Positions 13,976 to 22,407 of a DNA stretch of 24,314 bases are shown here, one piece after another. A program made the translations under genes and the position numbers. Within the stretch, counting starts at the first letter, position 1. Each line of letters opens with the position of its first letter. This DNA comes from a virus, in the IMG/VR virus record IMGVR_UViG_3300010885_038393, positions 1 through 24,314 of that record; one strand, 5' to 3'. The notes beneath the pieces were generated by a model, which saw only the letters and a list, made by a program, of their open reading frames with translations, did no database searches and was not told where the DNA came from.

Positions 13976-16332
13976 TGTTATATTTAAGACCTCTTAGTAA
14001 TTGGCTTCGAAGTGAATTAGAATTCAGAGAAGCTGCGCCAGAATTGGCTATGTTTAAAATGCCATTTGCATTGTTAACATCCGCAGCTGTTGTTTCCAAT
14101 AAAATTGAATTAGATGAACTTCATCAATTTAAAGGTACGGGCCCTACTTCATATAAAGGATGTATTATTGGTAATATATTGGATACCGAATTAAATTATG
14201 GAAAAGATTTAATTGGAACAAATGAAGCTAATAAAACTATTGTGGGTATTGATTTCGATGGTAAATATATAACTACTGATGGAGAATTTGGTTTGAGAAA
14301 ACCAATGCCAATAATAGAAAGAATTGAAATAAATACCGATGGTGAAAATAATGCATTAAAAGAAGCTCAAATAACTGTTAGATGTTTTACTTTAAAACAA
14401 TTAGAAATGTTTGAATTGTTTTATTGTAGACCTGGTATGAATTTATTATTAGAATTTGGAAATAATTTTGAAATAACTCAAAAGCAAATTGAAAAATATA
14501 AAGATTTTATAAAATTATCAAAAACTCCAAATACCAATACAATCGATACTATAAACAATTATACCGGAATGTCTTTTAATGATATGGAAGTAGATTCTAT
14601 CTTAGTATCAAAAAAAGATTACACCATATATACAGAAAAAACCTTTGCAAAATATTTTGCAATGAATGAAGATGATGATAAAGAGTATTTAGGAAAGATT
14701 GTAAAAAGTAAAGGACAATATGATGCATTCGCCGGTAAAGTTACCAATTTCACATATTCTATAAATGATGATTCAACATATGAAATATCAATTACAATTT
14801 CAGCAGGTAACACTGTTTCATTAGCTATACCAATAGCCAATGTTTCAAATACTGTAAAAATTGCATTAAAAGGAAATAAAAACTTAACAGAACAAGATAT
14901 TATATTAAAGCAAATGCAAATTGATTTTAATATACCATTATTAAAAATACCAAATAATGATTTAAAAACGCATACCTTTAATTTCATAAGACCAAATGAT
15001 ACAAAAAAAGACCAAACAATATCGGAATTGAGATATGTATCTTTATATCTTATATTAGAATATTTTGGAAATTACATTGTTTCGGTAGGTTCTCAATCTG
15101 CTAAAAATTTCGCAATTCAATATAAAAAAATAAATAATAAACCAACTATAATTTGCCAAAGCCATAGGAAAATAATATCTTCATCGGAAGATGTTTTATA
15201 TCCAGGACTGTTGCCGAAAATAAAAGTTGGAAAAGGTAATCCAAAATCGGATAATTTAATATTAGATGATAAAGAAACAATTGATGCTAAAATAAATGGA
15301 CTGGAATTTAATATACCCGAAAAGGATGTAGAAATAGAATTAATAGACCCTACATCTAAAGATGAAATTAAATTTAAAAAAGTAAAATATACAGCCGAAG
15401 GTGATTATAGATTAGGTAATGCTTTGAATATATTTGTAAACTATGATATAGTTCTTGAAGCTTGGCAAAAATCATCAACTAGAGCTGATTTTCTTGCATC
15501 AATACTTGGTACTATAAATGATAACTCATTTAATTTATTCAATTTGATAACTGCTCCAAATACATCAAATAGTGGATATTTAACAATTGTAGATACTAAT
15601 TTTAGAAAATTAGATAATATAACTGTTGATAGTTTAAAATCTGATAAAATTTATAGATTTAAAGCTAATACGATTAATAGTATTGTTAAAGCATTTACTT
15701 TTGAAATGGATTTAGGTAATTTGGTTGCCGGACAAACTGTATTTCAACAATCAACTGCTATTGAAGAAATATTAAGTGCTAAAACGAAAGGTGGGAAGAA
15801 GGGATATGATGAGGCATTGTTTGCTACAGTAAAGAGAAATGCATTATATACAAATTATAAAAATGCCGATGGGTATATATCTGCAGATGGAATTGAAGCT
15901 AATATCATTAAAAAAAATTTACAAACAGAAGAAACTACTCAAAATATATTTCCAGATGAAAAGGAGCAATCTAAACCAAAAAAGAATACAACCGAAAAAC
16001 AGCCAAGCGATACAGAAGTAATTGATGAAAAAGTAATTAAATTTAAAAATGGTAACAAAAACTTACCATATATATTTAATGATACGGGGGTTATTGTTAA
16101 AAGCATGCAAATTTCGGCACAAAAAGATGAGGGTACTTTAAGTGATTTTAGTGCAACATTGGTTATCGATGGTTTGAGTGGAATTAGTTGTGGTGAATTA
16201 TTTAGAATAGATGGTATACCTGAAATATACAACAAAACAGGCGCATTTCAAGTTATGAATGTAAAACATAGTGTTGAAGCAAGCGGATGGGATACTACAA
16301 TTGAAGCAAGTTGGAGAATTATAAGAGAATAG
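13975..16332 (+). CDS. Large baseplate hub protein (gp27-like)
   Basis: 785 residues, about twice T4 gp27 (391). N-terminal hub-like features are PIIERIEINTDGENNALKEA (residues 112-131) and LFYCRPGMNLLLEFGN (148-163), followed by AGKVTNFTYSINDDSTYEIS. The C-terminal end, GELFRIDGIPEIYNKTGAFQ and VKHSVEASGWDTTIEASWRI, is the standard closing strand pair of hub proteins of contractile tails. The part between about residues 290 and 690 is not recognised; it holds a Lys/Asp/Asn-rich variable linker near 640-700. The hub connects tube, baseplate and central spike. No spike or lysozyme domain could be seen. The ATG overlaps the LysM gene stop. Confidence 0.72.
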   Translation: MLYLRPLSNWLRSELEFREAAPELAMFKMPFALLTSAAVVSNKIELDELHQFKGTGPTSYKGCIIGNILDTELNYGKDLIGTNEANKTIVGIDFDGKYITTDGEFGLRKPMPIIERIEINTDGENNALKEAQITVRCFTLKQLEMFELFYCRPGMNLLLEFGNNFEITQKQIEKYKDFIKLSKTPNTNTIDTINNYTGMSFNDMEVDSILVSKKDYTIYTEKTFAKYFAMNEDDDKEYLGKIVKSKGQYDAFAGKVTNFTYSINDDSTYEISITISAGNTVSLAIPIANVSNTVKIALKGNKNLTEQDIILKQMQIDFNIPLLKIPNNDLKTHTFNFIRPNDTKKDQTISELRYVSLYLILEYFGNYIVSVGSQSAKNFAIQYKKINNKPTIICQSHRKIISSSEDVLYPGLLPKIKVGKGNPKSDNLILDDKETIDAKINGLEFNIPEKDVEIELIDPTSKDEIKFKKVKYTAEGDYRLGNALNIFVNYDIVLEAWQKSSTRADFLASILGTINDNSFNLFNLITAPNTSNSGYLTIVDTNFRKLDNITVDSLKSDKIYRFKANTINSIVKAFTFEMDLGNLVAGQTVFQQSTAIEEILSAKTKGGKKGYDEALFATVKRNALYTNYKNADGYISADGIEANIIKKNLQTEETTQNIFPDEKEQSKPKKNTTEKQPSDTEVIDEKVIKFKNGNKNLPYIFNDTGVIVKSMQISAQKDEGTLSDFSATLVIDGLSGISCGELFRIDGIPEIYNKTGAFQVMNVKHSVEASGWDTTIEASWRIIRE

Positions 16333-16333
16333 T

Positions 16334-16708
16334 ATGTATAAAGATATAGCAAAAAATATTGATAATTTTACTATTAAGATACCAAATACTATCGTACCAA
16401 CACCATCTGCTTCAGATTATGAAAATGGATTTATAGAACGATATTTTTTACAAGTTAGTTTTGATTCAAATGGGTTTGTATATGAAGTAACTGAAAAAGT
16501 ATTTGATAAATACATTGAAACTCCATTTTGGATTGGTGAAAGACTTTTTTGGAGAATCATAGGTCCAATGGATACTATGTATAATGAATTTGGAGATGAA
16601 AAAGATAAAGGAGTAATTAACTCAAATAAAGCATCAATTTCAATAGCTTCTTTGAAAATTAAAAATATTTCCTTATATTTACCAAACTTAAAACAATTTC
16701 ATAAATAA
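16334..16708 (+). CDS. Small conserved-type phage protein, probably baseplate-associated
   Basis: 124 residues, starting one base after the hub stop and overlapping the next gene by one base, so clearly part of the baseplate operon. The sequence shows NFTIKIPNTIVPTPSASDYE, GFIERYFLQVSFDSNGFVYE and TPFWIGERLFWRIIGP, a mixed alpha/beta pattern rich in aromatic residues and free of Cys. The GFIERYF segment looks like a conserved core of proteins found beside hub genes in marine T4-like phages, but I cannot name the family. A structural role at the hub is inferred from position. Confidence 0.65.
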   Translation: MYKDIAKNIDNFTIKIPNTIVPTPSASDYENGFIERYFLQVSFDSNGFVYEVTEKVFDKYIETPFWIGERLFWRIIGPMDTMYNEFGDEKDKGVINSNKASISIASLKIKNISLYLPNLKQFHK

Positions 16709-17469
16709 TGAAACACGTTAACAACACCGAAGCTGAAAACTTATTGCACGATTGGAAATACAAAGGATATGCAATTGTGGATTTTCTTACTGAATCCGAA
16801 GTCGATGAAATAATTGTTGAATTGGATAGATTAAGAATTAATAGAAATCAATCTGATACAAAATGGGGAGAATATGAACCATACATGCATCCACATAAAG
16901 AATCCGAATTGGTTAATAAGATGTTAGCACATCCAAAAGCCATTGAAATGATGGAATTATTATTTGATTCAGAAGTACAGGGTGTACAAACGTGGGCATA
17001 CTTCAAACCATCGGGTGAATTGGGAAGGGATGCGCATCAAGATGGATTCTACTCACAAGCAGGTTGGAATAAGATTGCAAACATATCAATATCATTAGAC
17101 CCATCAGATGAAACTAATGGTGGATTATGGGCATATGAAGGTTCTCACTATTTACCATTGTTGGATATTGAAGTGGATGAGGAAAGAATTAAAACAAACC
17201 CAGGCAATTGGAGAAACGAAAGAGGTAAAGCATCTAAAATGCCTGAAGGACACAATTTCCCAAAAATATATGCTACACTTAAAAAAGGACAAGCATTTTT
17301 AATACATTCGCATTTAGTGCACGGCTCTGATACAAATACGGGTAAGAATTCTAGATATTCCATTTTAAGTGGATATATGGTTAAAGGTGGGTTTCTTAGA
17401 CAAGGAGAGCATATGAAAAGAGAACCAATTGATATTTATGCATTAAGACAGAAATATTGGGAAGAATAA
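16708..17469 (+). CDS. Phytanoyl-CoA dioxygenase-like 2OG/Fe(II) oxygenase
   Basis: 253 residues of PhyH type. The metal-binding triad is visible: H110-x-D112 in DAHQDGFYSQAG and the distal H205 in HSHLVHGSDTNTG, with R216 eleven residues later to bind 2-oxoglutarate. SISLDPSDETNGGLWAYEGS, with its NG-W-x(2)-GSH pattern, is also typical. Length matches the family. The enzyme should hydroxylate a small molecule, lipid, nucleotide or protein in the cytosol; the substrate cannot be read from sequence. It overlaps the last baseplate gene (TAATG), so it is made late with structural proteins, which would fit modification of a virion component or of cell-envelope material. T4-like marine phages often carry such genes. 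Confidence 0.85.
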   Translation: MKHVNNTEAENLLHDWKYKGYAIVDFLTESEVDEIIVELDRLRINRNQSDTKWGEYEPYMHPHKESELVNKMLAHPKAIEMMELLFDSEVQGVQTWAYFKPSGELGRDAHQDGFYSQAGWNKIANISISLDPSDETNGGLWAYEGSHYLPLLDIEVDEERIKTNPGNWRNERGKASKMPEGHNFPKIYATLKKGQAFLIHSHLVHGSDTNTGKNSRYSILSGYMVKGGFLRQGEHMKREPIDIYALRQKYWEE

Positions 17470-17470
17470 T

Positions 17471-17501
17471 TTTGTAATTCCAAAAAAATTTATTATATTT
17501 G
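17471..17501 (+). promoter_or_regulatory. Bacteroidota-type promoter of polymerase gene
   Basis: TTTG (17471-17474), 19 bases, TATATTTG (17494-17501): an exact match to the Bacteroidota primary-sigma consensus. The ATG at 17508 lies only 6 bases beyond the -7 box, so transcription should start at or next to the start codon. Confidence 0.72.
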
Positions 17502-17507
17502 TAGGGT

Positions 17508-18773
17508 ATGAACCTAATAGAAACAAATAAAGCCCTACTATCATTTTACACATCTAATCATAGAGTTGTGCTAGTTGTTCCTATATGGAGTTCTCCAAAA
17601 GCACACGAATATGATACATCGATATCATTCATATATCTTAGAACAAACGATTCGGATTACATTATAAACTTTAATCATATTGATGGTAATAAATGCAATC
17701 TTATCAAATTTGACAAATTAATTTCAGAAAATACTTTAGTTTTAGGTAATCGTTATTTAGATACAAAAGGAATAGATTATGAGTGGGCATATTTTGAAGA
17801 GTATGGTAAACCATTCATATTGAATGAGTTCGCTGACGAGGTTTATAAGGGGTATAGAAGCGACTTTAAATATCTAAATGATTGTGTACCTATAATGAGA
17901 TGGTACGAGCTCTTACAACGAATTCCTATAATTTCAGAAATTAAACCTTGGTATAGAAAATACTCCAATTCCATTAAAATATTAGGGAGGCTGGAGGGGG
18001 CTGGGGTGAAAGTCGAAGAAGAAAAATTTATTGATAGATTTCATTTCAACAAAGAGTATTTGCCCAAAGGGTTTGCCTATACAAAATACAATCCATATAC
18101 GGTAACCGGTCGTCCATCCAATAGACACTTAGGGGTTAATTGGGCTGCGATGAATAAATCCGATGGTAGTAGGTCTAACATAGTAAGCCGATTTAATGGG
18201 GGTACGCTTCTTCAATTTGATTATGAATCCTATCATATCCGTATCATTGGTAAGATGGTGGGGTATGTGTTTCCGGAGGGGGAAACTGCGCACGAACATT
18301 TAGCAAAATATTATGGGGTTACGACAGAAGAATCTAAAGCCCTATCATTCCGATATCTTTATGGTGGTTTGGATGAATTTGCAAAGGGGATTCCGTTTTT
18401 TCAAAAGGTGGATGAATACATTAAATCCCTTTACCAAAAGTTCGTAATTTCGGGTCGTTTGACGACGCCTCTTTATAAGAGGGAAATCCCATTCCAACGA
18501 ATCGAATCTCCTAACGAACAAAAGGTATTTAACTACTTACTTCAGGCATTGGAAACTGAAATCAATTATACAAAGATTGATGAGGTACTGAAATGTTTGG
18601 AGGGTGGTAGGTCAAAAATGATACTTTATACTTATGATGCGTTCTTAATTGATGTACATCCATCGGAAAGGAGTTCAGTATTAAAGGATTTAACATTCAT
18701 ATTGGAACGAGGTGGATTTCCTGTTAAATCGTATGAGGGAACTAATTACGATAATTTAGAGGTTATTAAATAA
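17508..18773 (+). CDS. Short divergent family A DNA polymerase
   Basis: 421 residues. The palm and fingers motifs of family A polymerases are in order: TGRPSNRHLGVNW (200-212), motif A QFDYESYHIR (D238), motif B KALSFRYLYGG (K277, F281, Y285), NYLLQALETE (342-351) and motif C LYTYDAFLIDV (D377). Both metal-binding Asp are kept. By position against Klenow, the steric-gate Glu710 is His243, Arg754 is Thr273, and the Glu after the motif C Asp is Ala378. The first 150 residues could be a remnant exonuclease-like domain, but no DxE or other exonuclease motif is clear. T4 itself uses a family B enzyme. Base use is richer in G than in neighbouring genes. It may be a replicative or an accessory polymerase; the host-type promoter suggests early expression. 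Confidence 0.82.
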   Translation: MNLIETNKALLSFYTSNHRVVLVVPIWSSPKAHEYDTSISFIYLRTNDSDYIINFNHIDGNKCNLIKFDKLISENTLVLGNRYLDTKGIDYEWAYFEEYGKPFILNEFADEVYKGYRSDFKYLNDCVPIMRWYELLQRIPIISEIKPWYRKYSNSIKILGRLEGAGVKVEEEKFIDRFHFNKEYLPKGFAYTKYNPYTVTGRPSNRHLGVNWAAMNKSDGSRSNIVSRFNGGTLLQFDYESYHIRIIGKMVGYVFPEGETAHEHLAKYYGVTTEESKALSFRYLYGGLDEFAKGIPFFQKVDEYIKSLYQKFVISGRLTTPLYKREIPFQRIESPNEQKVFNYLLQALETEINYTKIDEVLKCLEGGRSKMILYTYDAFLIDVHPSERSSVLKDLTFILERGGFPVKSYEGTNYDNLEVIK

Positions 18774-18777
18774 AAGT

Positions 18778-18788
18778 TTATATTTATA
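18778..18788 (+). promoter_or_regulatory. Candidate late promoter motif before 821-aa protein gene
   Basis: Exact TTATATTTATA, 37 bases before the ATG at 18826. It suggests that the large protein is made late although it lies between replication-type genes. Confidence 0.48.
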
Positions 18789-18825
18789 ATCATATAATTA
18801 TATAGGAACAAACACGCAATAAATA

Positions 18826-21291
18826 ATGACTCCAAATTTCGAAGAAATATTATTGGAATTAAGTTACAGAATCCCACAAGGAATAGTTGATTTAACAAAT
18901 GAAGAACATCTAAATGAACTTATAATCATTTTAGAAGAGAACCGTATATACAATTCTCAAGCTATAAATAGTTTAAGAGAAAAAGCTAAAAAAACTCCAA
19001 AAGTTAAAACGTTAACTAAAACAAAAGGTGGTAAAGCTAAAACGCAAAAAGATTTAGATAATGTATTAGCCCAAAAGTTTACAAACCCAGATACAGGAAG
19101 AGAAGTATCGGTTGCAACTGCATTAGGATATGCAGAAGATTTTCCAAAAGCTTTTAATATAGCAAAAGGAAAGTTTAACACCGCCGGATTTAGTGATGAT
19201 GATATTGATATGGTCGATGTAGGTCCGGATGATAAAGAAACTCCTGCTCCAAAACAAAATCTTTTTCCAAAAGATAACACAAAGAAGCAAACAAATCCAT
19301 CAAATACAATTAAGGTTTCGGATGCAGAAAAAAGAGCTCAACAAACTTCCAAACCATCGGTTTCAATTCCAACTACAAAAGCCGGTAGTTCGTTTAAAGA
19401 TGCTTTTATATCCAATACTAAACAAAAAGGTGATAAGGCTGAAATTGAATTAAAAAAGAAACTAGAAAAAGCATATACCCAAATTGATTTAGCAGCAATT
19501 AAGAGTAGTGGTAAGAAAGGAATTTTTCAATTAGAAACGGAAGAAGGTAGTGGGAAATATATACAAATAAAATCATCTGAAGTTAAAGCAGCGTTGGAAA
19601 ACCTAATGTCAGGAAAAAAACTAACGGCTAGCGATAAAAAATTATTAAAATTAACAACTAAAATTGTTACTAACCCAGAAAATGGTGATGTAAAATTATA
19701 TTTTTCTCAAAAAATAGCAGGAAGGCATCCACAGCAAGGATATCAGAGTATAGAACTTGCAAAGAAAAATGTTGAAATGGGAGATGCATTACGAAAATAT
19801 GCATTGGATAATGGATTAACAGTTGGTAAATCTTCTGAAGGTGCTATTGGTAAAAAGGTATTTAATCCTTTAAAAACAGCCGGAGCAGTAAATCGAAACG
19901 AACCTACGAAAAAGACCAAAATAGAAAAAACTAAAGAAGGACTTGTTGTTAATGGTAAATTACGAAAATATAAAACAATTCCAAACGAAAAAAAATTAGT
20001 TGAGTATTATATAAAAAACGGAAAAAGTCCGGAAGAAGCACAAAAAGATGCTAGAACTACAATTAATCAGCATAAAGCTTGGAATGAAAAAATGGATGAT
20101 ATTGCAAAAGTATCTGAAGCAAATGGTGGCGAAATCGACTTTTGTAATTTTGGAGATGTAAGTAATCCAGAGGGAAGAAAACAAACAATAACCACAATAT
20201 TAAAAGGAGTTAGTTCTGGGTTTTTATCCGAACTTAAAAAATATGAAGAAACATTTGGAACTGAAGATTTATCAAAAAAGCCAGAGAACAAAATAATATT
20301 TGATACTTTAGTAAATTTAGAAAAAATAAATAGTAAATCCGATTTAGAAACGGATGAAAAAGCAAGAGAAACTTATAAGAGAGGATTGGATGAACTTATA
20401 AAGCATATGGCTAATTCTGTTGATTTTAAAGATGCCGTAGCTGACTTTACTGAAATGAAAGTTGGATTACAATATTTATCCGAAGGAAAGCAAGTGTATT
20501 TTCCATCAGCAGAAAATTTCCAAACAGCAGATATTATCATAATGCCAGATGATAGAAATTGGAAACAAACCGGCGCACAATCTTATGAAGAATATTTAGC
20601 TACAAACTTCCAATTATTAAATGTATCGGTGGAAGTAGTTGGTGGGATGAGTGTTAAATTTAGAGGAGGAGGTGGTTCTGCAACTTATAATAAAACATTA
20701 CAAAGTGTTTATAAAAATCCAGAAACACAGCAAAAATTATTAGATATTCAAGGAACATATAAGGTAACATATGGTAATCAACAAAATGTTGATAAAAAAG
20801 CTGTTAGTAAGACCGAAACGGATTTAAATGATTTATTTAAATACGCAATATCAAAAGGATTTATAAACAAAGAAGAAGCACAACGAATTAGAGAAATTGG
20901 TTTAAAGCAAGCACAAAGTGAAATTAAGGCGGCAGGGGATGCTGGAAATTGTGGAGGGCCGGCTAACCAAAAGTTATTACATAAAGCAATGGAACTACAA
21001 CATATTCAACAACATTTAACTGCTGTTATTCATAACGCAGATGTTGAATATACTAGATATAGTAATTTTAATCAAAAATTGGGTACAAAAGCTGGTAAAA
21101 TTTCAAGCGTAGAAGATGATATCGCAGATGGAGTTAGAACGCCATGTTATTCAAGCCCACACCACAATCCTGGATATTCGAAATCGGTAGATAAAAATGG
21201 ATGTGTTAGTATTACACCTACCAATCAAAACCCATCACATATTAAATCTCACAAACCAGATTTGATTAAAAACTTTAAAGACGAAGATTAA
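18826..21291 (+). CDS. Large protein of unknown function (possible virion or injected protein)
   Basis: 821 residues, unrecognised. The N-terminus is an amphipathic helical module (FEEILLELSYRIPQGIVDLT, then EEHLNELIIILEEN). Residues about 55-200 are Lys/Thr/Pro-rich and low in complexity, probably disordered. A folded core follows, with IDFCNFGDVSNPEGRKQTIT near 430-455, FTEMKVGLQYLSEGKQVYFP, TADIIIMPDDRNW and SVEVVGGMSVKFRGGGGSAT. The C-terminus has ELQHIQQHLTAVIHNADVEY and a His/Cys-containing tail (TPCYSSPHHNPG). There is no signal peptide or membrane helix. The core with its D/E-K spacing could hide a nuclease fold, but I cannot support that. A late-type promoter and size suggest a virion or internal protein. 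Confidence 0.7.
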   Translation: MTPNFEEILLELSYRIPQGIVDLTNEEHLNELIIILEENRIYNSQAINSLREKAKKTPKVKTLTKTKGGKAKTQKDLDNVLAQKFTNPDTGREVSVATALGYAEDFPKAFNIAKGKFNTAGFSDDDIDMVDVGPDDKETPAPKQNLFPKDNTKKQTNPSNTIKVSDAEKRAQQTSKPSVSIPTTKAGSSFKDAFISNTKQKGDKAEIELKKKLEKAYTQIDLAAIKSSGKKGIFQLETEEGSGKYIQIKSSEVKAALENLMSGKKLTASDKKLLKLTTKIVTNPENGDVKLYFSQKIAGRHPQQGYQSIELAKKNVEMGDALRKYALDNGLTVGKSSEGAIGKKVFNPLKTAGAVNRNEPTKKTKIEKTKEGLVVNGKLRKYKTIPNEKKLVEYYIKNGKSPEEAQKDARTTINQHKAWNEKMDDIAKVSEANGGEIDFCNFGDVSNPEGRKQTITTILKGVSSGFLSELKKYEETFGTEDLSKKPENKIIFDTLVNLEKINSKSDLETDEKARETYKRGLDELIKHMANSVDFKDAVADFTEMKVGLQYLSEGKQVYFPSAENFQTADIIIMPDDRNWKQTGAQSYEEYLATNFQLLNVSVEVVGGMSVKFRGGGGSATYNKTLQSVYKNPETQQKLLDIQGTYKVTYGNQQNVDKKAVSKTETDLNDLFKYAISKGFINKEEAQRIREIGLKQAQSEIKAAGDAGNCGGPANQKLLHKAMELQHIQQHLTAVIHNADVEYTRYSNFNQKLGTKAGKISSVEDDIADGVRTPCYSSPHHNPGYSKSVDKNGCVSITPTNQNPSHIKSHKPDLIKNFKDED

Positions 21292-21293
21292 AA

Positions 21294-21695
21294 ATGAATA
21301 CACAACTATTATGTTTATTTACATATAGACCAGAATTAGATATATCCTTACAATTTGTAATAAAAAATTATGTCTTAATAAATCCAAATATTTTTATATT
21401 AGAAAATAAACTAAAGGAGGATGACTTATTTATTACATTTAATGTGGAGAAAGGTTCATCACCAATAGATTCACAATGGAAAACTATTTTAGTTCATAGA
21501 AAGAAACAATCAAATACCATCTATACAATTAACGCCTTAAACGAAGTTATTAAATCTAAGACGGGTGGTCAATTGGATACATCATATCAATTAGATTGGG
21601 ATGAATTTAGAAATTGTATTATTACTACATCCAATTACGGATATAAAAAAATTCCTACAAAAGTTTTCAAAAATTTAAATTTATCTGATTTGTAA
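21294..21695 (+). CDS. Small protein of unknown function
   Basis: 133 residues, starting 2 bases after the 821-residue protein and so probably made with it. The pattern is alpha/beta: LLCLFTYRPELDISLQFVIK, NPNIFILENK, then WKTILVHRKKQSNTIYTINA and TGGQLDTSYQLDWDEFRNCI. The early beta strand followed by Tyr-Arg-Pro resembles no motif I can name. A Bacteroidota-type promoter for the next gene begins right after its stop. Confidence 0.65.
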   Translation: MNTQLLCLFTYRPELDISLQFVIKNYVLINPNIFILENKLKEDDLFITFNVEKGSSPIDSQWKTILVHRKKQSNTIYTINALNEVIKSKTGGQLDTSYQLDWDEFRNCIITTSNYGYKKIPTKVFKNLNLSDL

Positions 21696-21727
21696 TTTGG
21701 AAATTCCGAATTAATTTATTATATTTG
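21696..21727 (+). promoter_or_regulatory. Bacteroidota-type promoter of methyltransferase gene
   Basis: TTTG (21696-21699), 20 bases, TATATTTG (21720-21727), 24 bases before the ATG at 21752. TTTGGAAAT is shared with the promoter of the SSB gene, and TTTATTATATTTGT with that of the polymerase gene. Confidence 0.65.
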
Positions 21728-21751
21728 TTAAAATAAACAATTTAATAAATT

Positions 21752-22402
21752 ATGAAGGATATTTACCAAGGACCAGTTTACGAATTCCTTATAAATGAAA
21801 GCCTTAACAATAGAATGGGTTGGGGAGGAAATGCCGGAAGTATTGATGGTATTTCAGATTATGACCTAAACAATTCTAGACGTGGTACTACATTTATGAG
21901 AGAGTTTCTCAATGCAGAAAACCCATTTACAATTTTAGAAACAGGAACCAATTATGGTTCATTTAGTTACGTTTTATATGAAACGTTAAATGATTTCAAA
22001 TTATTTACATGCGATGCGCATTCTGATAATCAATCAATGCGATGTGTAAATTTCATTAATGAATACTACGATGATAATAAAGTTTTTTATCAGAACATTA
22101 ATAGTATTCAATTACTTACTCAATTAAATAATACGGGAGTTAAAGTTGATTTAGCTTGGTTAGATAGTACTCACACATACGATATGCTATTAGAAGAACT
22201 AATGTTAACTAAATCATTAGAAGCTAAATTTATTATGATTGATGATTTTTGGACTCAAAAGGAATTACAAAATGCAGTATTAGATTTTGTAAGACAAAAT
22301 GGAGAATATAGAATTCATTCTTTTTCAAATATCAGAGAAAACGTAGGTTCTATTATAATCCTTCAAAGAATTGAAGCAGACAATTTAAATTTAGATAAAT
22401 AA
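21752..22402 (+). CDS. Class I SAM-dependent methyltransferase
   Basis: 216 residues. The Rossmann-type SAM site is clear: ILETGTNYGSFSYVLYE (motif I, residues 61-77), LFTCDAHSD (D88, ribose contact), VDLAWLDSTHTYDMLLEEL (D138, H141) and FIMIDDFW (D164-D165). The W-L-D-S-T-H-T-Y segment and the following acidic pair match the small-molecule methyltransferase group that includes Methyltransf_24 and cephalosporin-hydroxylase-like proteins, where the acidic residues can bind a metal. There is no DNA-methylase DPPY or PC motif, so DNA methylation in the usual way is unlikely. A host-type promoter and the DUF1599 gene just downstream suggest early expression. Acceptor unknown: nucleotide, sugar or protein. 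Confidence 0.82.
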   Translation: MKDIYQGPVYEFLINESLNNRMGWGGNAGSIDGISDYDLNNSRRGTTFMREFLNAENPFTILETGTNYGSFSYVLYETLNDFKLFTCDAHSDNQSMRCVNFINEYYDDNKVFYQNINSIQLLTQLNNTGVKVDLAWLDSTHTYDMLLEELMLTKSLEAKFIMIDDFWTQKELQNAVLDFVRQNGEYRIHSFSNIRENVGSIIILQRIEADNLNLDK

Positions 22403-22407
22403 GTTAT

